Notes under the pieces: model-generated
Seen by the model: only the letters and a program-made list of their open reading frames with translations
Told to the model about the DNA's origin: nothing
Databases searched by the model: none
Made by a program: the position numbers and the translations under genes
In this document: piece by piece, positions 55,962-64,000 of the stretch
How the letters are laid out: each line of letters begins with the position of its first letter
How positions within the stretch are numbered: position 1 is the first letter of the stretch
Source of the DNA: Pontibacter sp. G13
GTDB taxonomy: Bacteria; Bacteroidota; Bacteroidia; J057
DNA: 64,000 nt
Reading direction: 5' to 3'
Assembly (NCBI RefSeq): GCF_031851795.1
Contig: NZ_CP134696.1
Coordinates: forward strand, 3,740,501-3,804,500

Positions 55962-55995
55962 AGCCTTTCTGGGTAGTGGGTAAGGCTATTTAATT
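55962..55995 (+). terminator. Weak hairpin after mnmG
   Basis: AGCCTT (55962-55967) pairs with AAGGCT (55982-55987), followed by ATTTAATTCT. A weak terminator at best. Confidence 0.4.
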
Positions 55996-56159
55996 CTAAT
56001 GGCGATTATAGATGCCTTTTTGGGTGTTTTTTTGGTGTAATGGTTTGTTAATCAGTCTCTTTTGATAGTTTTTACGCTATGAAGAAAACTGTAAACCAAA
56101 TTGAAAATTTTGCTGAAAAACAGGCTTTTTCCTGAAATTCTCCTTACGACACGATCTCT

Positions 56160-57080
56160 ATGAGTACTTCAACCACAATTTCTGATAAGGGTGTTGTTTA
56201 TAGTCAGTGCCCTGTTTGTCGCTCCCAAAATATTGGAAAGGCATTAGTAGCTAAAGATTTTACTGTATCTCAGCAAAGCTTTGAAATTTGGCATTGTTCT
56301 GATTGCAGTTTAAGGTTTACTCAAAGTGTTCCAAATGAAGAACAGATTGGTGCATACTACCAGTCCGAGGAATACATCTCCCACTCCAATACTCAAAAAG
56401 GATTGGTGAGTAAGCTTTATCAGATTGTTCGAGATTTCACCTTGCAACAAAAGCTGAAGTTAATGCTGCAAACCTCTTCCAAGAAGTCCGGTAATATTCT
56501 GGACATTGGTTGTGGAACTGGTGAGTTTTTGGCGACAATGAAAAAAGCTGGTTGGAAGGCAACTGGATTAGAGCCAGATGAAGGAGCGAGAAACCAAGGA
56601 ATTCAGAATCAAGGATTGGATGTCTTTTCACCCGAGCAATTGTTTGAACTCCCCAAATCTCAATTCGATATTATCACTATGTGGCATGTCCTAGAGCATG
56701 TCCATCGACTTGACGATTATCTTTCTCAAATTCATGATCTATTAAAAGAGGATGGATGGTTTTTCATTGCTGTTCCTAACTATAGTTCCTTGGATGCTGA
56801 GTTCTATGAAAAGGAATGGGCAGCCTATGATGTTCCTAGACACCTTTATCATTTCACCCCCAATTCTATGAAAGTATTATTGGACCGCTTTGGGTTTGAA
56901 GTGAAACGAATGAAATCCATGCCCTTCGACTCTTTCTATGTCTCATTACTGAGCGAAAAATATCGTCATGGTGGGGTTCGATTAATTAGTGGATTTTGGC
57001 AAGGACTTAGGTCTTGGGCTAAATCGACAGCTAGCCCAGAAAAATGTTCTTCCGTATTATATCTAGTGAGGAAAAAATAG
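56160..57080 (+). CDS. Class I SAM-dependent methyltransferase with N-terminal zinc ribbon
   Basis: The 306-residue protein has a CxxC...CxxC zinc ribbon at residues 19-49 (CPVCRS, CSDCSL), then the methyltransferase fold with the SAM loop ILDIGCGTGEFLATM near residue 115 and motif WHVLEHVHRLDDYL. The ribbon-plus-methyltransferase layout is common among enzymes linked to surface-glycan synthesis, but the substrate is not visible. It ends at a bidirectional terminator. Confidence 0.9.
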   Translation: MSTSTTISDKGVVYSQCPVCRSQNIGKALVAKDFTVSQQSFEIWHCSDCSLRFTQSVPNEEQIGAYYQSEEYISHSNTQKGLVSKLYQIVRDFTLQQKLKLMLQTSSKKSGNILDIGCGTGEFLATMKKAGWKATGLEPDEGARNQGIQNQGLDVFSPEQLFELPKSQFDIITMWHVLEHVHRLDDYLSQIHDLLKEDGWFFIAVPNYSSLDAEFYEKEWAAYDVPRHLYHFTPNSMKVLLDRFGFEVKRMKSMPFDSFYVSLLSEKYRHGGVRLISGFWQGLRSWAKSTASPEKCSSVLYLVRKK

Positions 57081-57085
57081 CATAT

Positions 57086-57112
57086 AAAAAGCCGGCTTTA
57101 AGCCGGCTTTTT
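57086..57112 (+). terminator. Bidirectional terminator
   Basis: AAAAAGCCGGCT (57086-57097) pairs with AGCCGGCTTTTT (57101-57112). It serves both the methyltransferase gene and the convergent YcaQ-like gene, whose last two bases it overlaps. Confidence 0.9.
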
Positions 57113-58277
57113 ATGTTAATGAAGGAATATCTGATTGATGAATAACTATTTGATCGCAACCGTGAAATCTTGAAAAGTCTCGAAGTTTAGATGAGAAGCT
57201 TTGAATCATTCTATCATCCCATAATGTGTTTGGTTCTTGCCAAATGTTCCAAACATTAAACTCTTTAGATTTCCTATCTGCTTTGGCATCTAGTCTGCCA
57301 ATGAACTCAGTTCCCCATAAGACTGGTAAAGTGAAATATCCGAACTTTCTCTTGGGTTTGGGCACATAGCACTCTATTTGATAATCAAAATCGAATAGGC
57401 TCTTTAGTCTTTTTCGCTGGATGATAGCATTATCAAAAGGAGAAAGAATATGAATCTGTTTTCGAGCTCTTTTCCCTTGAATTGCTTCAACAGTTTCTGT
57501 TGTGGTTATGAAAGTTGATTCTATTCCTTCTACCTTAATCTCAAGTAATTTCTCCGCTTCAAGTAATTCCTTGATTTTTTGATTTACCCTTTTTTTCCAC
57601 CATCCCTGTAAATAACAGAACTCTGAAATTTGGGCCAATCCATGACTTCTTAAGTGGGACAAAATATAGTATTCAGCCATTTCACTTTCAGTGGGAAATG
57701 ATGTGTCGATATCTGGGGGAAGGACGCGTTCCGGAAGATCATAGACTTTCTGAAATTTGTTCCGATGGGATATCATCAGTCTTCCTTCCATGAACAATTG
57801 TTCCAATGCTTTTTTTACAGGTTTCCAATCATACCAAGAACCGCCATTAGAATTTCCTGATTCAAAGTCCCGAGACATTTTGGGTCCTTCCGATCTGATG
57901 ATCTGAAGAACTTCATTCATCATATTTATGTCTTTCTTAAACCAATGTTTTTCGCCAGAAAGGATCCTGTGCTTTCGTGGAAGTGAATACCGGTATTCTG
58001 ACATAGGAAGAATAGAAGCTGCATGAGACCAATATTCAAAGAGGGCTTTTTGATTGATTGCTTCATATAGCCAGTTTTTCTGGAAGTGCGTATTGCGTGT
58101 CCAAAGCGTGTGAAGGTGAGCCCGTTCTATGACAGAAATAGTATCAAGTTGAATGTAACCAAGATGTTCAACTGTTCTCTTGACAGATGCTTTTCCTGAA
58201 CCAAAAGGTTTGGTCGAGAGCAGGCCTTGATGGCTCATAGCCATTTTTCTTGCTTCTGTTTTTGAAATTTCCATCAT
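57111..58277 (-). CDS. Winged-helix protein of the YcaQ (AlkX) DNA-glycosylase family
   Basis: The 388 residues follow the YcaQ/DUF1006 pattern: an N-terminal helix-rich part with GYIQLDTISVIERAHLHTLWTR (residues 40-62), WSHAASILP near 85, and winged-helix domains. In characterised members a short Gln-x-Asp/Gln motif in that first segment is catalytic for unhooking interstrand crosslinks; here it reads Gln-Leu-Asp. The start is ATG 58277, with a second ATG next to it. It is separated from mqnD by 19 bases and is probably co-transcribed with it. Confidence 0.87.
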   Translation of the reverse strand: MMEISKTEARKMAMSHQGLLSTKPFGSGKASVKRTVEHLGYIQLDTISVIERAHLHTLWTRNTHFQKNWLYEAINQKALFEYWSHAASILPMSEYRYSLPRKHRILSGEKHWFKKDINMMNEVLQIIRSEGPKMSRDFESGNSNGGSWYDWKPVKKALEQLFMEGRLMISHRNKFQKVYDLPERVLPPDIDTSFPTESEMAEYYILSHLRSHGLAQISEFCYLQGWWKKRVNQKIKELLEAEKLLEIKVEGIESTFITTTETVEAIQGKRARKQIHILSPFDNAIIQRKRLKSLFDFDYQIECYVPKPKRKFGYFTLPVLWGTEFIGRLDAKADRKSKEFNVWNIWQEPNTLWDDRMIQSFSSKLRDFSRFHGCDQIVIHQSDIPSLT

Positions 58278-58296
58278 TTGTACTGGTCAGGGTGTG

Positions 58297-59130
58297 TTAT
58301 AGGATTTTTATTTGAGGTTCAGTAGGGTAGAGCCCCATTTCTGTCCCAACAGATAACAGTTTATCTACAGCGCTTTTGCCTATAGCTCCCAGTGTTTGGG
58401 AGTATTCGTTGACATATAGATTGATGTGTGCCTGCATAACTTCAGGTTCCATTTCCTGAGCATAGAGCCGAACATAATCTGAGGAGGCCTGGGGATTTGC
58501 GAACGCATATTCCACACTTAATCGAAGGAGAGATTGTAATTCACTGATGACTTCGTTAGGAAAAGATTTTCTGGCAACGATTGCTCCCAGAGGAATTGGG
58601 AGTTCTGTCTGTGATTCCCAATATTCTCCCAGATCCTGAATCAGGTTCAGGCCAAGCGTTTGATAGGTAAATCTATTCTCATGAATAATGACACCTGCAT
58701 CAACTTCATCATTTAGAATAGCAGGCATAATTTCATGGAAGATCATTTCCTTTTTATTTTGGGCTTGAGGCAGGAAGTAACCCATCAACAAGTTTGCTGT
58801 AGTATACTTCCCTGGAATAGCGATCGATAAATTTTTTGATTGAAGGTCTTCTGGAGTTAACGCTCTTTTCGAAATCAGTAATGGTCCACAATTGTGACCA
58901 AGCGCTGAACCAGCATCCAATAACTGATAGTCCTTCCAAATTTGGCCTAGCGTGTTATAGGATATCTTCACCATATCCAATTCTCCATCTCTGGCCATCT
59001 GGTTGAGATGTAAAATATCTGCAAGAACACACTCGAATTTATATGGTCCAGTTTCGATCCGGCCGTTGACCAATGCATCGAACATGAAGGTATCATTCGG
59101 ACAGGTGCTAAAACCAAGTTTGATTTTCAT
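58297..59130 (-). CDS. mqnD: 1,4-dihydroxy-6-naphthoate synthase
   Basis: MqnD cleaves cyclic dehypoxanthinyl futalosine to 1,4-dihydroxy-6-naphthoate in the futalosine route to menaquinone. The 277-residue protein has the family start KLGFSTCPNDTFMFDALVNG and a periplasmic-binding-protein-like fold, with KISYNTLGQIW, GCGPLL-like GHNCGPLLISK, and the motif AGVIIHENRFTYQ whose His is catalytic. It is the first gene of a two-gene unit with the YcaQ-like gene. Confidence 0.94.
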   Translation of the reverse strand: MKIKLGFSTCPNDTFMFDALVNGRIETGPYKFECVLADILHLNQMARDGELDMVKISYNTLGQIWKDYQLLDAGSALGHNCGPLLISKRALTPEDLQSKNLSIAIPGKYTTANLLMGYFLPQAQNKKEMIFHEIMPAILNDEVDAGVIIHENRFTYQTLGLNLIQDLGEYWESQTELPIPLGAIVARKSFPNEVISELQSLLRLSVEYAFANPQASSDYVRLYAQEMEPEVMQAHINLYVNEYSQTLGAIGKSAVDKLLSVGTEMGLYPTEPQIKIL

Positions 59131-59268
59131 CGGAATAATATTTTATCCAGTCGAAGAGTTTTCGATTCTTTAATGCAAGTAATGAGATTTAATGAAGCAA
59201 TCCGTTTTCTTGAAGACAAGAATTTCGATTTGTCATTTCCCCAAACTCAAAGTTAATAAAAGGTTGTT

Positions 59269-60126
59269 ATGGCTAAGACTTGGTTGAGGGTACTCATTGC
59301 GATAATGTTTGTTGCAATTCTGTTTCATATTTACCTCATGGACCCATTTCGTTCTCCAAAACGAGAGCAAGCTCCCCAAGTGATTGCACACCGCGGTGCT
59401 TCAGGCGATTACCCTGAAAATACGTGGCCTGCTTTTTTCAGAGCTCAGCAATTGGAGGTTGATTGGATTGAGTTAGATATACACTTTTCAAAGGATTCCA
59501 TTCCAGTGGTTATCCATGATGCAACCCTTGATCGAACTACCAACGGATCAGGTCCAGTCCGGGCTTTTCGGTGGGAAGAAATGAATCATCTTGATGCGGG
59601 TGCTTGGAAAGACACAGCATTCTTAGGTACGAGATTGATGTCCTTAGATCAGGTTCTTGATCGAGTGTCAGGAAGAACTCGAATATTGATTGAAATTAAA
59701 ACCGATCAAAACGGGGATGAATATCCGGAGTGTGGAAAGGTCTTGAAGAAACTGGTCGAAAAATATGATGCTTCCTCTTGGGTATCAATTCAAAGCTTTG
59801 ATTCAAAAACTTTATCCCTTTGTCAAAAAGAAATTCCAAATCTTACTTATCAGAAATTGATCGTTGTTAATCTACCGATATTGAATGTTTTTTTCGATGA
59901 AAAGTGGCAAAAGGATCTGAGCACACATTTTTCTTGGGTAACTGGAATTAACCCTTATTTCAAATTATTGAATCAAAGATTCATCAATGATATGCACGCA
60001 AATGACTTGCATGTGTATAGCTATACAATTGATGACGAAAGTGAAATGAAGAAGTGTATTGAGTGGGGAGTAGATGGAATTATTACCAACTACCCTGACA
60101 GGCTTTTGAAACTGCTAAAAGATTAG
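59269..60126 (+). CDS. Glycerophosphodiester phosphodiesterase
   Basis: This 285-residue protein has an N-terminal membrane anchor (residues 6-24) and the GDPD motifs IAHRGASGDYPENTWPAF with the catalytic His, IELDIHFSKDSIPVVIHDATLDRTTNGSG with Glu/Asp metal ligands and second His, and VDGIITNYPDRL at the end. It hydrolyses glycerophosphodiesters from lipid breakdown to glycerol-3-phosphate and the alcohol. It converges with the next gene with a gap of a single base. Confidence 0.93.
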   Translation: MAKTWLRVLIAIMFVAILFHIYLMDPFRSPKREQAPQVIAHRGASGDYPENTWPAFFRAQQLEVDWIELDIHFSKDSIPVVIHDATLDRTTNGSGPVRAFRWEEMNHLDAGAWKDTAFLGTRLMSLDQVLDRVSGRTRILIEIKTDQNGDEYPECGKVLKKLVEKYDASSWVSIQSFDSKTLSLCQKEIPNLTYQKLIVVNLPILNVFFDEKWQKDLSTHFSWVTGINPYFKLLNQRFINDMHANDLHVYSYTIDDESEMKKCIEWGVDGIITNYPDRLLKLLKD

Positions 60127-60127
60127 G

Positions 60128-60823
60128 CTAGAATAGAAACTCTGGAAAATTGGCAACCAAAGGAATGGAATTATCTTCCGGTTCTTGAAGATGATTGAGG
60201 TGATAGGCAAATACCTCATAGTCTCCTATTTGCTGTTCCAAATCATGATAATGAACGTGCAATCCATCCGATTCCTCGAATGCCATATCGTGAAAAATTC
60301 GAACCGCTTTATTGGTATCCTTAGGAATAGAATCGAACATGATCTGGCTATTTCCCAAATCTCCAGAATATGCGAGGATAGATTGCTTGCTTTCGAAAAT
60401 GTATCCGAAACTGGGCATTTCGGGAACATGAAGTCCGAATGTGTCAACGGCTGAAATTCCGTCAAATTCCGATAAGTAGGAAAAAGTCATGCATTCCTCT
60501 GGATTGGGAATGGCAAATTTGATGAATTGATAAAGGTGGTCCCGAAAGAATTTATTGGGTACCAGAATATTCAACTTCTTGGAAGTAGGAAGATAGTAGG
60601 CGTGAAATAGAATGAATGTGGTGAGACTTCCTACATGATCATCGTGGAGATGGGTGATCAGGATATCATCAATTTGATCCACTAACTGCAACTCCCGCAA
60701 CTTCCCAAAAACAGTGTGACCGCAGTCAATGAGAATTCCTCTTCCTTTGAAATGAAGAAATGCGGCAGAATTTCCTAGTTCGTAATCAAAAGCACCTCCT
60801 GTACCAAGAAACTTGATCTGCAT
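60128..60823 (-). CDS. MBL-fold metallo-hydrolase
   Basis: This 231-residue protein has the metallo-beta-lactamase fold: KFLGTGGAFDYELGNSAAFL at the start, the zinc motif ITHLHDDHVGSL near residue 57, and later ligands in LAYSGDLGNSQ and the C-terminal FAYHLNHL. The pattern recalls RNase Z-like and PhnP-like phosphodiesterases, but the substrate is not clear. The ATG at 60823 is the only sensible start. Confidence 0.88.
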   Translation of the reverse strand: MQIKFLGTGGAFDYELGNSAAFLHFKGRGILIDCGHTVFGKLRELQLVDQIDDILITHLHDDHVGSLTTFILFHAYYLPTSKKLNILVPNKFFRDHLYQFIKFAIPNPEECMTFSYLSEFDGISAVDTFGLHVPEMPSFGYIFESKQSILAYSGDLGNSQIMFDSIPKDTNKAVRIFHDMAFEESDGLHVHYHDLEQQIGDYEVFAYHLNHLQEPEDNSIPLVANFPEFLF

Positions 60824-60940
60824 AAGGTGGATTCATCAAAGGGGAGCAGGAGACCCGGCTTGAAATCATTTGCAAAATTGCAGATCGTAAGTTACGATTA
60901 GAATTTGTAAATTCTCATGCTTTCTGAAAAAAGATAATAT

Positions 60941-61816
60941 ATGATCGCATCGATGACTGGATATGGCGCGGGTACCCGTTCGTCATCCAACTACCAAGTA
61001 ACAGTCGAGCTGAAATCTTTGAATAGTAAATATCTCGAGATTGCTATGAAGCTACCTCGGGTTTATTTGAAACACGAAAATACCATCCGAAATATGATTT
61101 CGGAAAAGCTGGTTCGCGGCAAGGTGGTTTTTCTGTTGAATGTCGAAGTGCTCAATGCCGAAAAACAAACCTTGAATATTGACCGAGATCGTGTCAAAAG
61201 ATTCAAAGAAGAATTGGGTCAACTCGCGGATTATGTGGGAGTTGATCAAAAAATCGACCTGGGCCTACTACTTTCCCTACCAGAAGTTCTGCCTACAGAG
61301 TTGGAACAAGAAGATGAGGAAGAGTGGAAGCTAATCAAATTGGCCTTAACGGATGCGATTGAGAAAATCATGGAAAGCCGAATTGATGAAGGAAAGGCTT
61401 TGGATAGGGATCTATCCGAAAGAGTTTCAGCAATCGGTGAAAACCTCGAAAAAATCAAAGAGCTAGCTCCAGTTCGCATTGAGAACATGCGAAATAGATT
61501 AGACTCTGCTTTGGAGGATCTGAAGCGTAAAACTGAGATTGATCAAAACCGATTCGAGCAAGAGCTAATATTCTATATCGAAAAATTCGATATTAACGAA
61601 GAGATTGTAAGGCTTGCTCAGCACATTACCTACTTTGAGGAACTTCGGCAAACGAATACAAGCAATGGTAAAAAATTGCAGTTTCTCTCACAGGAAATGG
61701 GAAGGGAGATCAACACGATTGGTTCGAAAGCCAATGATGCGAGTATCCAACGTGTCGTCGTTAAAATGAAAGATGAACTGGACAAGATCAAAGAACAGGT
61801 CCTGAATATTCTTTAA
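60941..61816 (+). CDS. YicC/YloC family endoribonuclease
   Basis: The 291-residue protein begins with the family signature MIASMTGYGAGTRSSSNYQVTVELKSLNSKYLEI and ends with the conserved EMGREINTIGSKANDASIQRVVVKMKDELDKIKEQVLNI. YicC proteins are manganese-dependent RNases that help degrade small RNAs in E. coli. It diverges from the MBL gene and ends at a strong terminator. Confidence 0.94.
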   Translation: MIASMTGYGAGTRSSSNYQVTVELKSLNSKYLEIAMKLPRVYLKHENTIRNMISEKLVRGKVVFLLNVEVLNAEKQTLNIDRDRVKRFKEELGQLADYVGVDQKIDLGLLLSLPEVLPTELEQEDEEEWKLIKLALTDAIEKIMESRIDEGKALDRDLSERVSAIGENLEKIKELAPVRIENMRNRLDSALEDLKRKTEIDQNRFEQELIFYIEKFDINEEIVRLAQHITYFEELRQTNTSNGKKLQFLSQEMGREINTIGSKANDASIQRVVVKMKDELDKIKEQVLNIL

Positions 61817-61820
61817 GGAA

Positions 61821-61852
61821 AATGCCGAGCTCGAAAGCTCGGCATTTTTTTT
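61821..61852 (+). terminator. Terminator of the YicC gene
   Basis: AATGCCGAGCT (61821-61831), loop CGAA and AGCTCGGCATT (61836-61846) form a perfect stem with a stable tetraloop; a run of T follows. Confidence 0.93.
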
Positions 61853-63197
61853 ACTTGGGGAGATATGATTCCATGTATTTGAATTTTGGGGTAAAATCAC
61901 CCTTCCATAATATCACAGCCCTTTCTATAGCTTTTGGGAGTCCTGCATTGATAGCAAGATCTGATTGGAAATTAGCCGACAACAATCCTTCTAATACATC
62001 TCCCAAATCCGAGCAAAATTGAATGGATGCATCTGCAGAAAATTCACATGGTAGATTAGTAACCGCCATGACTGATATGCCGTCAGAATGAATTCCCATT
62101 TTGCTGGAATTGTCTTGAGGGAAGTATGTGAATATTGGATCATCTATCCATGTCTCCTTTGAAAACTCAATTGCTCCTTCGGGATCACAGGTGATATCCC
62201 CAATTACTTGGAGCGTTTTACTATGTTCGAACCAAATCGCTGCATCTTTTCGTGTTATCAACCTTGGAAACGAGGGAGACCAAATGATGCAATTCATGAT
62301 GATGGTAGAGTACGGAAATACATTCTCAAGATTTGACTCAAATCTCTCTGGATGTTGCAGATACATTTTAGAAAAATCTGGTCCAGCTAAATCGGGGTAG
62401 GAGAGGGGATCTATCAAACGGTACATCTCTGGAATGGTAAGGACCAATTTATATACCTGTCGCCTATTTCCGGTTTCGTAAATACTTGGCAATTGGTCCA
62501 AGGTAATTTCTTGAAACGGGAGAAGATCTAGCATCTCCTGAGACCCAGCGCTTGTTTTTCCATTTCCAAGTATCGTAACAACTACAGGCGGTTCTGACTC
62601 TGGTGTTCCATAATTCCTGATGTCATCCGCGACCTCGGAAAGTATAGATTTGATTTCATCCAGATCCTCTTTTTCGATGGACTGCGGAATTTTGGAGAAT
62701 GGATTGAGAATCCCTTCATCGTGCCATTTTTTACCTAATGCCCATAGAGAATCCGTCATTCCAGCGTAACCAGCATAATAGGTAAAGGCAGTAATCAACC
62801 TCCTATTCGAATCGTCAGTGATCAATTCATAATCAATCAGAGTTGCTTTTTGATCCACTAATTTCTTCAACATTGGGCGGTTTTTGATCTGCCCTTTATG
62901 TGTGTGTGAGAAAAAGAGGTAGGCCTTTTCCGGAATGATGGCATCTATTTGGATTTCTTTCAAACCAAAAATAAGATCTGCCTCATCCAGATTTTCCTGA
63001 ATGCTCACGTTTTCCGACATGTACTGACTGTCAGAGAAAGCACGTTTGTTTTCCTGTGTTTCTGGATGGATTCCAGGCTGAACCAAAAAACGAAAATCTT
63101 TACTGCAGAAATGAGCAACTGCTTCCGGAACCAAAGCGACTCTTTTTTCGCCTTTTTTATTGAGGTCTTCTCTTCGTATTCCTATGACATTCTTCAT
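61851..63197 (-). CDS. LKR-type dehydrogenase (saccharopine/alanine dehydrogenase N-domain)
   Basis: The 448-residue protein begins GIRREDLNKKGEKRVALVPEAV, the N-terminal pattern shared by alanine dehydrogenase and the lysine-ketoglutarate reductase (LKR) half of the eukaryotic bifunctional aminoadipate semialdehyde synthase. Further matches are LFFSHTHKGQIKNRPML, LIDYELITDD, FTYYAGYAGM and, in the nucleotide domain, VVTILGNGKTSAGSQEML. DITCDPEGAIEF resembles the substrate motif. The separate saccharopine-dehydrogenase half is not in the window. It could form saccharopine or act on another amino acid. Confidence 0.85.
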   Translation of the reverse strand: MKNVIGIRREDLNKKGEKRVALVPEAVAHFCSKDFRFLVQPGIHPETQENKRAFSDSQYMSENVSIQENLDEADLIFGLKEIQIDAIIPEKAYLFFSHTHKGQIKNRPMLKKLVDQKATLIDYELITDDSNRRLITAFTYYAGYAGMTDSLWALGKKWHDEGILNPFSKIPQSIEKEDLDEIKSILSEVADDIRNYGTPESEPPVVVTILGNGKTSAGSQEMLDLLPFQEITLDQLPSIYETGNRRQVYKLVLTIPEMYRLIDPLSYPDLAGPDFSKMYLQHPERFESNLENVFPYSTIIMNCIIWSPSFPRLITRKDAAIWFEHSKTLQVIGDITCDPEGAIEFSKETWIDDPIFTYFPQDNSSKMGIHSDGISVMAVTNLPCEFSADASIQFCSDLGDVLEGLLSANFQSDLAINAGLPKAIERAVILWKGDFTPKFKYMESYLPK

Positions 63198-63233
63198 GAG
63201 GGAGGGTCTTGTGGGTTTGGGAAAGTGATTGGA

Positions 63234-63983
63234 TCAAAAATCTACATGAAGTCCATTTTTGAGTTGATAGACCAATGACGGAACATCGAATGGGGGTTCT
63301 GAGTCATAAGTCAGCAAAAGCTGGATTCTCCATGATAATTTCTTTGTGAACGAAAAGGTCCAAACATTATCCGTAGAAATCCGAAAATCGCTAAGTGCTT
63401 CAAGGTTGGGTTGTATATAACTGATATGGCTAAATCTCAACCACGATTTGAGTGCTATAGCAAATGAAGCGTAGGCACTGAGTCGATGGGACCGATTGAT
63501 GATGTTTTCAATGGTCAACTCCTCGTACTCATACATATACAGAACTCCGGTGTATAGTTTGATGGTGTCCCTATCCATGATATTCATTCTGGGACCTACC
63601 CCCCATAAGCTACGTAATCCTATTTTCTGAATCTTGTTGTGCTGTATTTGAAAAAAACTCTCGCCTGTCCACCTCTTGTTAAACGAGTAATTGTATCTAC
63701 TGTGAAAGTAAGATCGATTTACTAGTTGTTGGCCATTGACACGAGATAGCGATCCTTGACCGATGAGGAGCAAACGATGAGGAAGATTTAGATATTCTGT
63801 TCGAATTCTTGCCCCTCCTGTAATGATCTGATTGGTATTTTGGATTGCATCGAAGGTGAAATCTACTGATCCATTCCATCCAGTTTGATCAGAATTAATA
63901 CGAAGTTTCTCCGTGTTGATGACTTGTGCTTGAAGTAATGTGACAGCTGATATAAAAAAGACCGTCAAAATATTTATTTTCAT
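63234..63983 (-). CDS. DUF481-like outer-membrane protein
   Basis: This 249-residue protein has a signal peptide (MKINILTVFFISAVTLLQAQ) and alternating amphipathic beta-strands ending in an aromatic residue (GLHVDF), the look of a small outer-membrane barrel. Segments such as GWNGSVDFTFDAIQNTNQ, FNKRWTGESFFQIQHNKIQKI and YTGVLYMYEYEEL fit the DUF481 (YdiY-like) family. It is 36 bases upstream of the dehydrogenase gene on the same strand. The start is near the window edge. Confidence 0.78.
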   Translation of the reverse strand: MKINILTVFFISAVTLLQAQVINTEKLRINSDQTGWNGSVDFTFDAIQNTNQIITGGARIRTEYLNLPHRLLLIGQGSLSRVNGQQLVNRSYFHSRYNYSFNKRWTGESFFQIQHNKIQKIGLRSLWGVGPRMNIMDRDTIKLYTGVLYMYEYEELTIENIINRSHRLSAYASFAIALKSWLRFSHISYIQPNLEALSDFRISTDNVWTFSFTKKLSWRIQLLLTYDSEPPFDVPSLVYQLKNGLHVDF

Positions 63984-64000
63984 GTACTTGAGGCAATTGA

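Overview
The window is chromosomal DNA of a member of the Bacteroidota. The evidence is a hybrid two-component regulator next to a carbohydrate locus, a type IX secretion sorting domain, a SusC-like TonB receptor, S46 and S9 exopeptidases, DUF4175 and DUF3810 proteins, the futalosine-pathway enzyme MqnD, few Shine-Dalgarno sequences and TTG-N19-TAnnTTTG promoters. A marine or freshwater polymer degrader of the Saprospiria/Cytophagia type fits, but the genus cannot be fixed. There are no transposases, phage genes, rRNA operons or CRISPR arrays.

Left part (1-28 kb, both strands, housekeeping and accessory genes mixed): a membrane-anchored patatin lipase cut by the window edge, fumC, a lipoprotein, recX, a protein with a deoxyribosyltransferase-like C-terminus, a small DnaA-box cluster, folD, ddl, a DPP11-type S46 peptidase, an S9 peptidase, an ECF sigma factor with a C-terminal extension, a DUF3810 metallopeptidase, an ArsN2-type acetyltransferase, a site-2 protease, an orphan PseC aminotransferase, a large CHAT-like membrane protein that lacks both catalytic residues, guaB, a secreted protein, PspA with a truncated paralogue, fbp, and a tRNA-Lys / tRNA-Leu / tRNA-Lys cluster.

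Middle part (28-45.7 kb, all minus strand): a carbohydrate locus (TonB receptor, beta-helix protein with T9SS tail, GH2 enzyme, hybrid sensor-regulator) without a SusD gene, each junction carrying a hairpin; then a DEDDh exonuclease, miaE, a MurU-like nucleotidyltransferase together with an AmgK-like sugar kinase fused to a RapZ C-terminal domain (cell-wall sugar recycling), and an acyl-CoA dehydrogenase.

From 45.68 to 47.48 kb there is a 1.8 kb gene-free, AT-rich stretch with four perfect TTATNCACA DnaA boxes and many near matches. Genes run away from it on both sides, and two perfect parS sites lie about 7 kb to its right. It is the best candidate for the chromosomal replication origin.

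Right part (47.5-64 kb): thiL, xth, then a tight DUF4175 - RsbW-like kinase - ybeY operon ending in a 52-bp palindrome that contains a parS site, mnmG, a methyltransferase, a YcaQ-like protein, mqnD, a glycerophosphodiesterase, an MBL-fold hydrolase, a YicC-type RNase, an LKR-type dehydrogenase and a probable outer-membrane barrel protein.
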